From Halorubrum amylolyticum (GTDB taxonomy: Archaea > Halobacteriota > Halobacteria > Halobacteriales > Haloferacaceae), in assembly GCF_004114995.1 (NCBI RefSeq), contig NZ_SDJP01000016.1:1-64000 (forward strand): 64,000 bases of DNA, written 5' to 3'. Below the pieces are notes generated by a model that was given only the letters and a program-made list of their open reading frames with translations, had not been told where the DNA came from and did no database searches. The translations under genes were made by a program, and so were the position numbers. Shown piece after piece: positions 45,286 to 52,682 of the stretch (the first letter of the stretch is position 1; every line of letters starts with the position of its first letter).

Positions 45286-46023
45286 GTTCGGTCTCGAAGT
45301 TGAAGACACCGCACTCCCCGACAAACCCGACGGAGATGACTTGGATGCTGAGGATTACGTTGGAATCGACCTCGGCATCAACAACTACATCTACACGAGT
45401 GATGGCGACAGCGTGGACTGGCCTGACCTTTCCACGGAATACGACCGTTTGCGCCGTGAACAGCGTAGTCTCTCCCGTAAAGAACACGGTAGCAACAACT
45501 GGGAGAAACAACGCAGGGAAGTTGCCAAGGTCAAGCGTCGGATTAAGCAGAAGGTCGAAGACTTCCAACACAAACTCTCCACGTGGCTCGTCACGACGTA
45601 CGATGCGGTTTTCGTGGAGGATTTGAACGTCTCGGGGATGCTTCAACAGGTCGGGAATGCGCGGAACAAGCAGGATGCCGCGTGGCGCGGGTTCATCGAG
45701 ATGCAGAGTACAAGGGCGACCTGTACGGCACTCACATGGTCCAAGTGAACCCGCGTGGCACGACCAAAGAGTGCGCGTCTTGTGGCGTTTCGACGGAGAA
45801 GCCGTTGTGGGTGCGGGAGCACAGTTGCCCGAGTTGTGGGTTCGAGGCGGACAGGGACGCAAATGCGTCGTATAACGTTCTTTCTGGCGGTATTCAAGAG
45901 TTAGGTCTGGGACAGGCCGAAGTGACGCCCGTGGAGACTGCGGCTGCTGTGGAAACCGATGGAGGTTCTTCATCGTCGGTTCCTGCAAGTCGCGTCATCG
46001 AAACGGGAAGCCTCGGGGCTTGA
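45268..46023 (+). pseudogene. tnpB: TnpB (IS200/IS605 OrfB-type) nuclease gene, truncated and frameshifted
   Basis: The first frame carries the RuvC-I Asp in DYVGIDLGINNYIY and the RuvC-II Glu in AVFVEDLNVSGML. A frameshift at about 45705 leads into the second frame with YKGDLYGTHMVQVNPRGTT, the zinc pairs CASCG and CPSCG, and the RuvC-III Asp in EADRDANASYN. About 150-200 N-terminal residues are missing. TnpB is an RNA-guided nuclease in active elements; this copy is dead. The end hairpin at 46010 overlaps its last codons, as usual for these elements. Confidence 0.85.
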
Positions 46024-46032
46024 CCCCGAGGC
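46010..46032 (+). repeat. TnpB-element end hairpin, copy 1
   Basis: The 9-base arms GCCTCGGGG and CCCCGAGGC flank the loop CTTGA, followed by AGTTCACC. This is the typical right-end hairpin after haloarchaeal tnpB genes and would be in the 3' part of the guide RNA. Confidence 0.85.
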
Positions 46033-46090
46033 AGTTCACCTAGGAACTTGTGTGAGATGGCACTCAACTGAGTCGACGAAACTCAATGCT

Positions 46091-46097
46091 TATATTT
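46091..46097 (+). promoter_or_regulatory. TATA-like box of queD
   Basis: TATATTT lies 21-27 bases before the queD ATG at 46118. It fits a leaderless transcript for queDE, with queC just behind. Confidence 0.5.
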
Positions 46098-46117
46098 GCC
46101 ACCTGTATTCTCCGAGT

Positions 46118-46579
46118 ATGTCCCAAATCATACCTCAAGATGATTCCCCGCAAGTAGACTTGTCCGAGGCAGGCCAACGGACACTCCAAATCGGAGACGA
46201 CAACCCGATTCGGATCAGCTCGGGCCACCGAATTCTCCATCACGACGGGAAGTGCTCGCGGCCACACGGCCACAACTACGAGATCACCGTGGAAGTGACC
46301 GGCCAACTCACCGAGGAGGGGTGGGTCGTCGACAAAGGCGACGTCACAGACATCATCGACGCGTGGGACCATCGGTTCCTCGTCGAAGAAGGCGACCCGC
46401 TCGTTGACGCGTTTGAAGCGTCCGGCGACGGCGACGCACTCGTCGTGTTGGACCACCCACCGACGGCAGAGGTGATGAGCGTCTTGCTCGAACAGCGAAT
46501 GCTCGACGCGCTCCCGGACACCGTCTCGGACGTGTCGGTGTCGGTGAGCGAAACCGGCGAGCTCTGTGCGGCCTACTAA
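46118..46579 (+). CDS. queD: 6-carboxy-tetrahydropterin synthase
   Basis: Converts dihydroneopterin triphosphate to 6-carboxy-tetrahydropterin, the first dedicated step to 7-deazaguanines. The 153 residues show the zinc-binding His and the KCSRPHGHNYEITVEV signature (Cys nucleophile with HGH), the DKGDVTDIIDAWDHRFL segment with another catalytic His, and PTAEVMSVLLEQ. The start ATG at 46118 fits the TATA box. The stop overlaps the queE start (TAATG). Confidence 0.95.
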   Translation: MSQIIPQDDSPQVDLSEAGQRTLQIGDDNPIRISSGHRILHHDGKCSRPHGHNYEITVEVTGQLTEEGWVVDKGDVTDIIDAWDHRFLVEEGDPLVDAFEASGDGDALVVLDHPPTAEVMSVLLEQRMLDALPDTVSDVSVSVSETGELCAAY

Positions 46580-47355
46580 TGCCGGTCGCTAGTAACGCAG
46601 AGGAATCTACAACGGACGCTGACACGGCCGGTGAGGGCCTCCCGATCAACGAAGTGTTCTACTCGTTACAAGGCGAGGGAACGCTTGCGGGCGTCCCCTC
46701 TGTCTTCGTGCGAACCTCAGGGTGTAACCTGCGGTGTTGGTTCTGTGATTCGTACCATACCTCGTGGGAGCCGACCGGGGCGTGGCGCGACGTCGGCTCG
46801 ATCGTGGACGAAGTCCAATCACACGAACAGGCCAACCACGTCGTACTCACGGGCGGGGAGCCGCTCATCCACGCGGAGTCAGTCGAACTCTTAGAGCGAC
46901 TGGCCGCAGAGGGGTACCACACGACGGTGGAGACGAACGGAACGATCTACCGGGATGCGCCGATCGATCTGGCGAGTATCAGCCCGAAGCTGGCGAGTAG
47001 CACGCCGACCCCAGATCGGGACCCGAAAGGTGACGGCGAATTCGAAGAGCAACACGAACAGAATCGGATCGACATGGACGCGCTCTCCCGCATGGTGGAT
47101 GCGTACGAGACGCAACTGAAGTTCGTCGTGACGGACGAGACCGATCTGCCGGAAATCACGGAACTAGTTGACCGAGTGAGAGCGGCAACGGCGACGACGG
47201 TGGCGGACGATGACGTGTTGTTGATGCCGGAAGGCATGACGCGTGCCCAACTCGACGGGACGCGCAGCGAGGTCGCCGAGTTAGCAATGGAGGACGGCTA
47301 CCGGTACACGCCGCGACTCCACGTCGACTTGTGGAACGACGCCCCGGGAACATGA
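46579..47355 (+). CDS. queE: 7-carboxy-7-deazaguanine synthase (radical SAM)
   Basis: Radical-SAM enzyme that contracts 6-carboxy-tetrahydropterin to 7-carboxy-7-deazaguanine. The 258 residues show NEVFYSLQGEGTLAGVPS and the iron-sulfur cluster motif CNLRCWFCD (C-x3-C-x2-C). SYHTSWEP follows, and VVLTGGEPLIH is the GGE motif. It is coupled to queD by a one-base overlap. Confidence 0.95.
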   Translation: MPVASNAEESTTDADTAGEGLPINEVFYSLQGEGTLAGVPSVFVRTSGCNLRCWFCDSYHTSWEPTGAWRDVGSIVDEVQSHEQANHVVLTGGEPLIHAESVELLERLAAEGYHTTVETNGTIYRDAPIDLASISPKLASSTPTPDRDPKGDGEFEEQHEQNRIDMDALSRMVDAYETQLKFVVTDETDLPEITELVDRVRAATATTVADDDVLLMPEGMTRAQLDGTRSEVAELAMEDGYRYTPRLHVDLWNDAPGT

Positions 47356-47467
47356 GCGTCATCCAGGGACAGCTCGGTAGGAGCAGTGCGGTGCCGCGAG
47401 TGCGGTGTGTCCGTCGCACGGGACGCGGTGAACAGAGCACCAACCAATTCGACGCAACTGAGCAGAC

Positions 47468-48157
47468 ATGAGCAACAAAAGCGCGGTAATTCTGGTGTCC
47501 GGCGGGATGGATAGTGCGACAGCTGTCTACGAAGCGATGGAGCAAGGGTACGAGCCGTACTTCCTACATACGTCGTACGGACAGCGCACCGAAGACAAGG
47601 AATTTGAGTGTGCGAAGGGGCTTGCTGAAGAAGTCGATGCGGCTGACCTCCTGCATATCGAAACGGGGCACCTCTCTCAGATCGGCGCGTCGAGCCTGAC
47701 GGATGAAGAGATGGACGTGGCTGATGCGGATTTAGAGAGTGACGAGATTCCGACCTCGTACGTCCCGTTCCGGAACGCGAATTTGCTGTCGATGGCGACA
47801 TCGTACGCGGAAGCGACCGAGTCAGAGGCGCTGTTCATCGGCGCGCACTCTGAGGATTTCTCCGGGTATCCAGACTGTCGCCCAGAATTCTTCGACTCCT
47901 TTCAGAACGTGATCGACGTGGGGACAAAACCGGAGACACAGATCGAGTTGCAAGCGCCGTTCGTCGAGTGGTCGAAAACGGAAATCGCGGAGCGTGGCTT
48001 GGAACTCGGTGTGCCGCACGACATGACGTGGTCGTGCTACCGTGATGAAGAGCCGGCATGCGGAACGTGTGATGCGTGCGCATTCCGGCTTGAGGCGTTC
48101 CGGAATGCTGGGTCACGCGATCCGATCGCGTACGCTGAGCGGCCGGAGTTCTCGTAG
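47468..48157 (+). CDS. queC: 7-cyano-7-deazaguanine (preQ0) synthase
   Basis: Makes preQ0 from 7-carboxy-7-deazaguanine and ammonia with ATP. The 229 residues start with VILVSGGMDSATAVYEA (PP-loop). A zinc site is formed by C-x8-C-x2-C-x2-C near residue 195 (SCYRDEEPACGTCDAC). It lies 112 bases after queE. The product feeds archaeosine in tRNA, or DNA modification in some viruses. No tRNA or DNA transglycosylase is encoded nearby. Confidence 0.95.
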   Translation: MSNKSAVILVSGGMDSATAVYEAMEQGYEPYFLHTSYGQRTEDKEFECAKGLAEEVDAADLLHIETGHLSQIGASSLTDEEMDVADADLESDEIPTSYVPFRNANLLSMATSYAEATESEALFIGAHSEDFSGYPDCRPEFFDSFQNVIDVGTKPETQIELQAPFVEWSKTEIAERGLELGVPHDMTWSCYRDEEPACGTCDACAFRLEAFRNAGSRDPIAYAERPEFS

Positions 48158-48200
48158 TCTGCTGGTCAGTACGAATCCACTCTCTCAGCTTCGGTGAATC

Positions 48201-48223
48201 GCCTCGGGGTCAAGCCCCGGGGC
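48201..48223 (-). repeat. TnpB-element end hairpin, inverted copy 2
   Basis: Read on the minus strand this is GCCCCGGGGCTTGACCCCGAGGC, 22 of 23 bases identical to the hairpin at 46010-46032, and it is followed by GATTCACC (first copy AGTTCACC). The minus-strand bases before it (CAAGGAGAATGCC-type) also resemble tnpB-element ends. It is a solo remnant in opposite orientation. Confidence 0.8.
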
Positions 48224-48264
48224 ATTCTCCTTGCATTCTGTAAACGACGGGGGAGTGGGTGTTG

Positions 48265-48552
48265 TCACTCCGTCCGAATCCACCCCAGCGTGTCACCGAT
48301 CTCGAACGCATCGTCTTCACCCACGACAATCTCATCGAGTGTCCCTGCGACGGGCGCTTGAATGTCGACGCTCACTTTTTCGACTTGGATCTCACAGAGG
48401 GTGTCACCCTCCTCGATCGACCGACCTCCATGGACGAACCAATCGACGAGAATGCCTTCCGTCTCATCGACGTCAGCCTCCCAGTCGCCGGTTGCACGAA
48501 CCGCAACCCGCATGCCTGCACCCCCGTCAGCGACGCTTCGTCGATCGCTCAT
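48265..48552 (-). CDS. Stand-alone lipoyl/biotinyl carrier domain
   Basis: A 95-residue protein. Residues 15-95 form a biotinyl/lipoyl-attachment domain with the modifiable Lys in CEIQVEKVSVDIQAPVAGTL. Its ATG overlaps the E1-beta stop (ATGA). No catalytic acyltransferase domain or E2 core follows, and no E3 is adjacent. It may be a swinging-arm carrier that works with an E2 elsewhere, or a truncated E2. Confidence 0.8.
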   Translation of the reverse strand: MSDRRSVADGGAGMRVAVRATGDWEADVDETEGILVDWFVHGGRSIEEGDTLCEIQVEKVSVDIQAPVAGTLDEIVVGEDDAFEIGDTLGWIRTE

Positions 48553-49577
48553 TCTGCGGACACAACCTCTCGGACGCTCTCTTCAATATCGGCTGAATCC
48601 GGAATCACTTCGTCTTCCATCGGACGGGCGTACGGGATTGGAACGTCTGGGACTGCAACTCGCTCGACGGCATCGAGCGCACCGAGATCCCGATCGGCGA
48701 CGCTCGCGATGATCTCTCCGGTGACGCCGAAGGATCGATAATCCTCGTCAACGACGACGAGTCGTCCGGTCTTTCGCACCGACTCGACGATCGTGTCGGT
48801 GTCGAGCGGAACCAGTGTCCGAAGGTCGATGACCTCCACGTCGATACCCTCGGCTGCGAGCGATTCCGCCGCAGCGAGCGCGCGATGGACGTGGAGTCCG
48901 AGCGTCACCACGGACACATCGGCGCCCTCGCGTTTGATGTCCGCCGACCCGAAGGGTATCGTGTAATCGGTCTCCGGAACGGGCGTCTTCGGGCCGTCGG
49001 GTGCCGGCATCCAGCCGATTCCCATGAGCCGCTTGTGGAACAGGTACATCACCGGATCGTCGTCGCGGATCGCGTTGTGCATCAACCCCTTTGCGTCGTA
49101 GGCCGTCGATGGAACGACGAGTTTCAACCCAGGGATGTGTGCGAACGTCCCGTACAGAGTTTGTGAGTGCTGAGCGGCGTCGTTGTACGTCCCGCCGACA
49201 GCGGCCGTAAGGACGAGCGGCACGTTCACGTTGCCGCCGCTCATGTAGGTGTTCTTCGCGAGTTGATTGTAGATCTGGTCCATCGCGACGCCGAAGAAGT
49301 CCACGAACATCAGCTCCGCGATGGGTCGCATCCCCTCTTGCGCGGCACCCACAGCGGCTCCGAGATACGCGGTCTCGCTGATCGGCACGTCCATGATTCG
49401 ATCGCGACCGAATTCGTCGAGCAGTCCTTCGGTACTATCGAAGATTCCGCCGTAGTCGGCGACGTCTTCGCCCATGTAGAAGACCTCCTCGTTGTCGCGC
49501 ATCTCGTGGGCGATCGATTCGACCATTGCCCGACTCATCGTCAGCTCGCGGTCGATGACGTTGTCCGTGTCACTCAT
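48549..49577 (-). CDS. 2-oxoacid dehydrogenase E1 component, beta subunit
   Basis: A 342-residue protein of the transketolase-like type (pyruvate, branched-chain or acetoin dehydrogenase E1-beta). It shows YMGEDVADYGGIFDSTEGL with the ThDP-contacting Glu, PISETAYLGAAVGAAQEGMR, and the C-terminal part VIDLRTLVPLDTDTIVESVR. It overlaps the E1-alpha gene by 8 bases. The substrate is not set by sequence. Confidence 0.92.
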   Translation of the reverse strand: MSDTDNVIDRELTMSRAMVESIAHEMRDNEEVFYMGEDVADYGGIFDSTEGLLDEFGRDRIMDVPISETAYLGAAVGAAQEGMRPIAELMFVDFFGVAMDQIYNQLAKNTYMSGGNVNVPLVLTAAVGGTYNDAAQHSQTLYGTFAHIPGLKLVVPSTAYDAKGLMHNAIRDDDPVMYLFHKRLMGIGWMPAPDGPKTPVPETDYTIPFGSADIKREGADVSVVTLGLHVHRALAAAESLAAEGIDVEVIDLRTLVPLDTDTIVESVRKTGRLVVVDEDYRSFGVTGEIIASVADRDLGALDAVERVAVPDVPIPYARPMEDEVIPDSADIEESVREVVSAE

Positions 49578-50616
49578 CGGCGTTCACCTCCGCCAGCTCG
49601 AACTCCGGTTCCTCCGTCGTCACGCCCGACGGCGGATTTACGAACACGTCGTCGTAGGCGTCCTCTGGGTCCGGCTGTGGCTGCTCTTTCGCCCACGCGA
49701 TCGCCTCCTCAACCCGTGCTTCCGCGTCCTCGCGAATCGCCGCGAGGTCATCGTTGTCGACGCCGTGGTCACGTAGTTCTGATTCAATCCTGTCGATCGA
49801 ATCCCGAGTGAGTGCTGCCTCCTCGTCGTCGTCAGACCGATACGTTTGCGGATCACCCATGAAGTGTCCCATCCGACGGTGGACTTGCACCTCGAAGAGC
49901 GTGGGTCCATTTCGGTCCCGCGCACGACCGATCGCCTCCCCAGCCGCCTCGTAAACGGCGACGGCATCATCCTGATCGACACGAACGCCGGGCATATCGA
50001 ATCCGGCGGCCCTGTCTGAGCCGTCTTCCACGTCGGTGACCCGCTCTTTGGGCATGCTGATCGCCCAGTCGTTGTCCTCAATGACGAACACGACGGGCAG
50101 GTTATGGACACTCGCAAAGTTCAGAGATTCGAGGAATGCTCCCTGGTCGATTGCCCCCTCACCGAGGAACGCAACCGCGACAGCGTCCTCGTTGCGCTTT
50201 TTGGCTGCCAACGCTGCCCCGGCCGCCGGCGGACAGCCCTCGGCGATAATGCCGCTACACGCGAAATTCACGTCGGGATCGAACAGATGCATGTGACCGC
50301 CTTTGCCCGTTCCGAGACCGGTTTCCCGCCCGAAGATCTCGGCCGTCATCCGTTTCAGATCGACCCCCTTCGCGATAGCGACGTGGTGTGGTCGGTGCGG
50401 TGCCGTTACGGTGTCCTCTGGACGAAGATGATGACAGACCCCGACAGCGGCAGCCTCTTGCCCCGCTGCAAGGTGTAGTTCACCGGGGATCGGCCCTGCG
50501 GAGATGTCGAACGCTGGCTGCTTGCCCTCCAGATACTCCTCTTGGAGGCGTTCTTCATAATATCGGGCCGTTACCATGTCGCCGTACAGTTCACGCATCC
50601 TGTCTGGTGATACCAT
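49570..50616 (-). CDS. 2-oxoacid dehydrogenase E1 component, alpha subunit
   Basis: A 348-residue ThDP enzyme subunit. The Mg-ThDP motif runs from AVAFLGEGAIDQGAFLESLN to FVIEDNDWAIS. The N-terminal HRPHHVAIAKG and GGHMHLFDPDVNF segments are typical of the acetoin/pyruvate type. Together with E1-beta it would decarboxylate a 2-oxoacid or acetoin and load the lipoyl domain. Its ATG at 50614-50616 follows an AT-rich stretch. Confidence 0.92.
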   Translation of the reverse strand: MVSPDRMRELYGDMVTARYYEERLQEEYLEGKQPAFDISAGPIPGELHLAAGQEAAAVGVCHHLRPEDTVTAPHRPHHVAIAKGVDLKRMTAEIFGRETGLGTGKGGHMHLFDPDVNFACSGIIAEGCPPAAGAALAAKKRNEDAVAVAFLGEGAIDQGAFLESLNFASVHNLPVVFVIEDNDWAISMPKERVTDVEDGSDRAAGFDMPGVRVDQDDAVAVYEAAGEAIGRARDRNGPTLFEVQVHRRMGHFMGDPQTYRSDDDEEAALTRDSIDRIESELRDHGVDNDDLAAIREDAEARVEEAIAWAKEQPQPDPEDAYDDVFVNPPSGVTTEEPEFELAEVNADE

Positions 50617-50637
50617 GACACAGTAACATACATGGTT

Positions 50638-50648
50638 AATAATATTAG
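50638..50648 (-). promoter_or_regulatory. TATA-like stretch of the 2-oxoacid dehydrogenase operon
   Basis: The minus strand reads CTAATATTATT, 22-32 bases upstream of the E1-alpha ATG. The 50617-50749 gap otherwise shows no gene. Confidence 0.4.
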
Positions 50649-50749
50649 TTAGTTCGGGCGAACCTGCGGTGGCGATCTGGAGGGATTGGTTTTGATGAAA
50701 CTACCAGATGGTGATACGTTCAGATCTGGCTACGGTCAATACAGGGAAC

Positions 50750-50965
50750 TCACAAATCGTTTGACGCCTCCGAAAGCGCCGGTTCATACTCGATCTGCAC
50801 GATCTTGTCGATCGTTCTGGCGAACCCATTCGTGTCTACCTCTTGGTAGCTGGAACCGGGATCGTCGGTGACGATCCGATACTCGACGTCGGCGCGGAGA
50901 TCCTGCTCCGGATTGACGAAGAGGAGCGATTCGCACCTGCCCTGCTCGCTGCCCCACGTCGGCAA
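50750..50965 (-). pseudogene. Fragment of an unknown gene next to the tRNA-Leu scar
   Basis: About 71 codons are open, with a coherent C-terminus (DVEYRIVTDDPGSSYQEVDT and IVQIEYEPALSEASNDL). There is no ATG or GTG; the frame is open upstream only to a stop in the tRNA fragment. It might start at a TTG at 50965, but it looks more like a gene that lost its 5' end at the attachment site. The family is unknown. Confidence 0.4.
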
Positions 50966-50988
50966 CGTGATCGGGACATGGCACCTCC

Positions 50989-51041
50989 GCGCTTAGGACG
51001 CTATCCCGTAGGGTTCGCCGGTTCAAATCCGGTCCTGCGCA
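50989..51041 (+). pseudogene. Displaced 3' fragment of tRNA-Leu(TAG)
   Basis: The sequence holds an anticodon loop CTTAGGA (anticodon TAG), a type II variable arm (TCCCGTAGGG), a T-arm (CCGGTTCAAATCCGG) and the 3' acceptor strand CCTGCGC with discriminator A at 51041. The matching 5' half (GCGCAGG, D-arm) is not present upstream, and the 5' side of the anticodon stem is only partly complementary. It is what remains at one end when an element integrates into a tRNA-Leu gene. Confidence 0.75.
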
Positions 51042-51073
51042 TCCGTGTACCCGTCTCGCCCGGACGCCGATCG

Positions 51074-52096
51074 CTACTCCTCGTCCGCGGCCGACACCCG
51101 CACCACCTGCTTGCCGATGTTGTCGCCGGAGAAGAGCCCGAGGAAGGCGTCGGGGGCGTTCTCCAGTCCCTCCACGACCGTCTCGCGGTGTTGGAGGTCG
51201 CCGCTCGCGACCCAGCGCGCGAGCCGCTCGCTCGCCTCGCCGAACCGGGTCGCGAAGTCGCCCACGAGCAGCCCCTCGACCCGCGCCCGCACCGGAATCA
51301 GCCCCGGGAGCTTCCGCGGGCCGGTCGGGACCCCTTCGTCGTTGTAGTGGGCGATCTGGCCGCAGACCGCGACCCGCGCGTCGAGGTTCAGCTTCGTGAA
51401 CACGGCGTCGGTGATCGGGCCGCCGACGTTGTCGAAGTACACGTCCACGCCGTCGGGCGCGGCCTCGTCGAGCGCGGCGCGGTAGTCGTCGGTGTCCTTG
51501 TAGTTGATCGCGGCGTCGAAGCCGAGGTCGTCGGTGAGCCACGCCGTCTTCTCGTCGCTGCCGGCGAATCCGACCACGCGACAGCCGTTGCGCTTGGCGA
51601 TCTGCCCGACGACCGAGCCGACCGCGCCCGCGGCGCCGGAGACGACGACCGTGTCCCCCGGCTTGGGCTCGCCGACCTCCAGCAGCCCGAAGTAGGCAGT
51701 CCGGCCGGGCATCCCGAGCACGCCGAGGTACGCCTTCGGGTCGGCGACCGTCGGATCGACCGGCGCGACGTCGTCGGCGTCGAGGGTCGCGTAGTCGGCC
51801 CACCGCCCCTCGCCCGTCACGAGATCGCCCACGTCGTACGCGTCGCTCGCGCTCTCGACCACTTCGCCGACGATGCCGCCTTTCAGCGCGTCGCCCACGT
51901 CCCACGGCTCCGCGTACGACTCGGCGTCGCGCATCCGACCGCGCATGTACGGGTCGACCGAAAGGAACCGCGTCCGGACGAGGAGTTCTCCGGGGGCGGG
52001 GGAGGGTGCGTCGGTCTCGCGCAGTTCGAAGCTGTCCATGTCGGGCTCGCCGTCGGGTCGCTCGGCGAGCAGCCACTCGCGGTTGGTGGTCGTCAC
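51074..52096 (-). CDS. NADP-dependent oxidoreductase (medium-chain, zinc-free)
   Basis: A 340-residue MDR-family enzyme of the leukotriene-B4 or prostaglandin reductase/double-bond reductase type. It shows VDPYMRGRM near residue 50, the NADP loop VSGAAGAVGSVVGQIAKRNG, GFAGSDEKTAWL, and the segment GPITDAVFTKLN. The zinc-ligand pattern of alcohol dehydrogenases is absent. It reduces alkenals or quinones. It directly follows the tRNA-Leu fragment and is core chromosome. Confidence 0.9.
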   Translation of the reverse strand: MTTTNREWLLAERPDGEPDMDSFELRETDAPSPAPGELLVRTRFLSVDPYMRGRMRDAESYAEPWDVGDALKGGIVGEVVESASDAYDVGDLVTGEGRWADYATLDADDVAPVDPTVADPKAYLGVLGMPGRTAYFGLLEVGEPKPGDTVVVSGAAGAVGSVVGQIAKRNGCRVVGFAGSDEKTAWLTDDLGFDAAINYKDTDDYRAALDEAAPDGVDVYFDNVGGPITDAVFTKLNLDARVAVCGQIAHYNDEGVPTGPRKLPGLIPVRARVEGLLVGDFATRFGEASERLARWVASGDLQHRETVVEGLENAPDAFLGLFSGDNIGKQVVRVSAADEE

Positions 52097-52235
52097 GGTC
52101 GGTGTTGGGGCATGAAACCCAATAGGGTTTGGACGCCAGCAGGGAGCGGGGTCGAAATGCGTGAGATCGATAGCCTTCCTCGACAGCGTCGTTCGACGTT
52201 GGCGAGAGTGCGATCACCGCCTGCTAGTCACCGAA

Positions 52236-52682
52236 TTAGGGCTCCCGGAACGCACGCTGCCGCTCGTCGATTTCGGAGAGCGCCATCGAGAGGACATCCC
52301 GCCAGTCCTCCGGGTGCGACGCGTTCTCGCCAGGGGTCGGCGCGTCCGGTCCCGGATGGACGTGGTCCCGCGCGTTGTGGTCTGACGGATGTCTGTCCCA
52401 CCGGTTGTCGTATTCGCCGGTCTCGTGGTCTTCGTGGTAGTGGATCGAGAAGTCGCCGTTCTCGTACCAGACGACATCAAGCCGGGCAGTCCGAACGCTT
52501 CCGGGATAGAACCGAGAATCGTACTCACACAGCAGCCGTTCGGGAGCGAAGGTCGGGTCCGCCTCGATGCGAACGAACCGGTCGTCGGTGGTGAGCCGCT
52601 CACGGACGATCTCCAACCGGTCGAAATCGATCGGTGCGCCGCTACCGAGGGTGGACGCATCGTCGTCGGGTCTGTCCGTCAT
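52236..52682 (-). CDS. Putative TumE-like toxin-type protein (DUF6516-like)
   Basis: A 148-residue protein. The middle has RLDVVWYENGDFSIHYHEDH, then GEYDNRWDRHPSDHNARDHV and HPGPDAPTPGENASH. The His and Asp arrangement resembles DUF6516/TumE-type proteins, the toxic part of TumE-TumA modules. The C-terminus is helical (VLSMALSEIDERQ). The ATG overlaps the stop of the winged-helix partner upstream (ATGA). The toxin role is inference from family resemblance and from the paired layout. Confidence 0.6.
   Translation of the reverse strand: MTDRPDDDASTLGSGAPIDFDRLEIVRERLTTDDRFVRIEADPTFAPERLLCEYDSRFYPGSVRTARLDVVWYENGDFSIHYHEDHETGEYDNRWDRHPSDHNARDHVHPGPDAPTPGENASHPEDWRDVLSMALSEIDERQRAFREP

Larger units (their letters stand above)
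33126..51041. mobile_element. Composite integrated island between tRNA-Arg and a tRNA-Leu fragment
   Basis: Accessory genes run from the 3' end of intact tRNA-Arg(TCG) to a displaced 3' piece of tRNA-Leu(TAG). The island holds an integrase, a replication module, an HNH endonuclease, a dead ISH3-type transposase, a broken TnpB element, queDEC and a 2-oxoacid dehydrogenase set. The two ends do not match. It is thus either two elements joined by deletion or a heavily rearranged one. I found no second copy of the tRNA-Arg 3' end by eye. Confidence 0.65.

Noticed and set aside
50989..51041. Complete tRNA-Leu gene
   Set aside because: The 5' acceptor strand and D-arm matching the 3' half are not found upstream, so it cannot fold as a whole tRNA.
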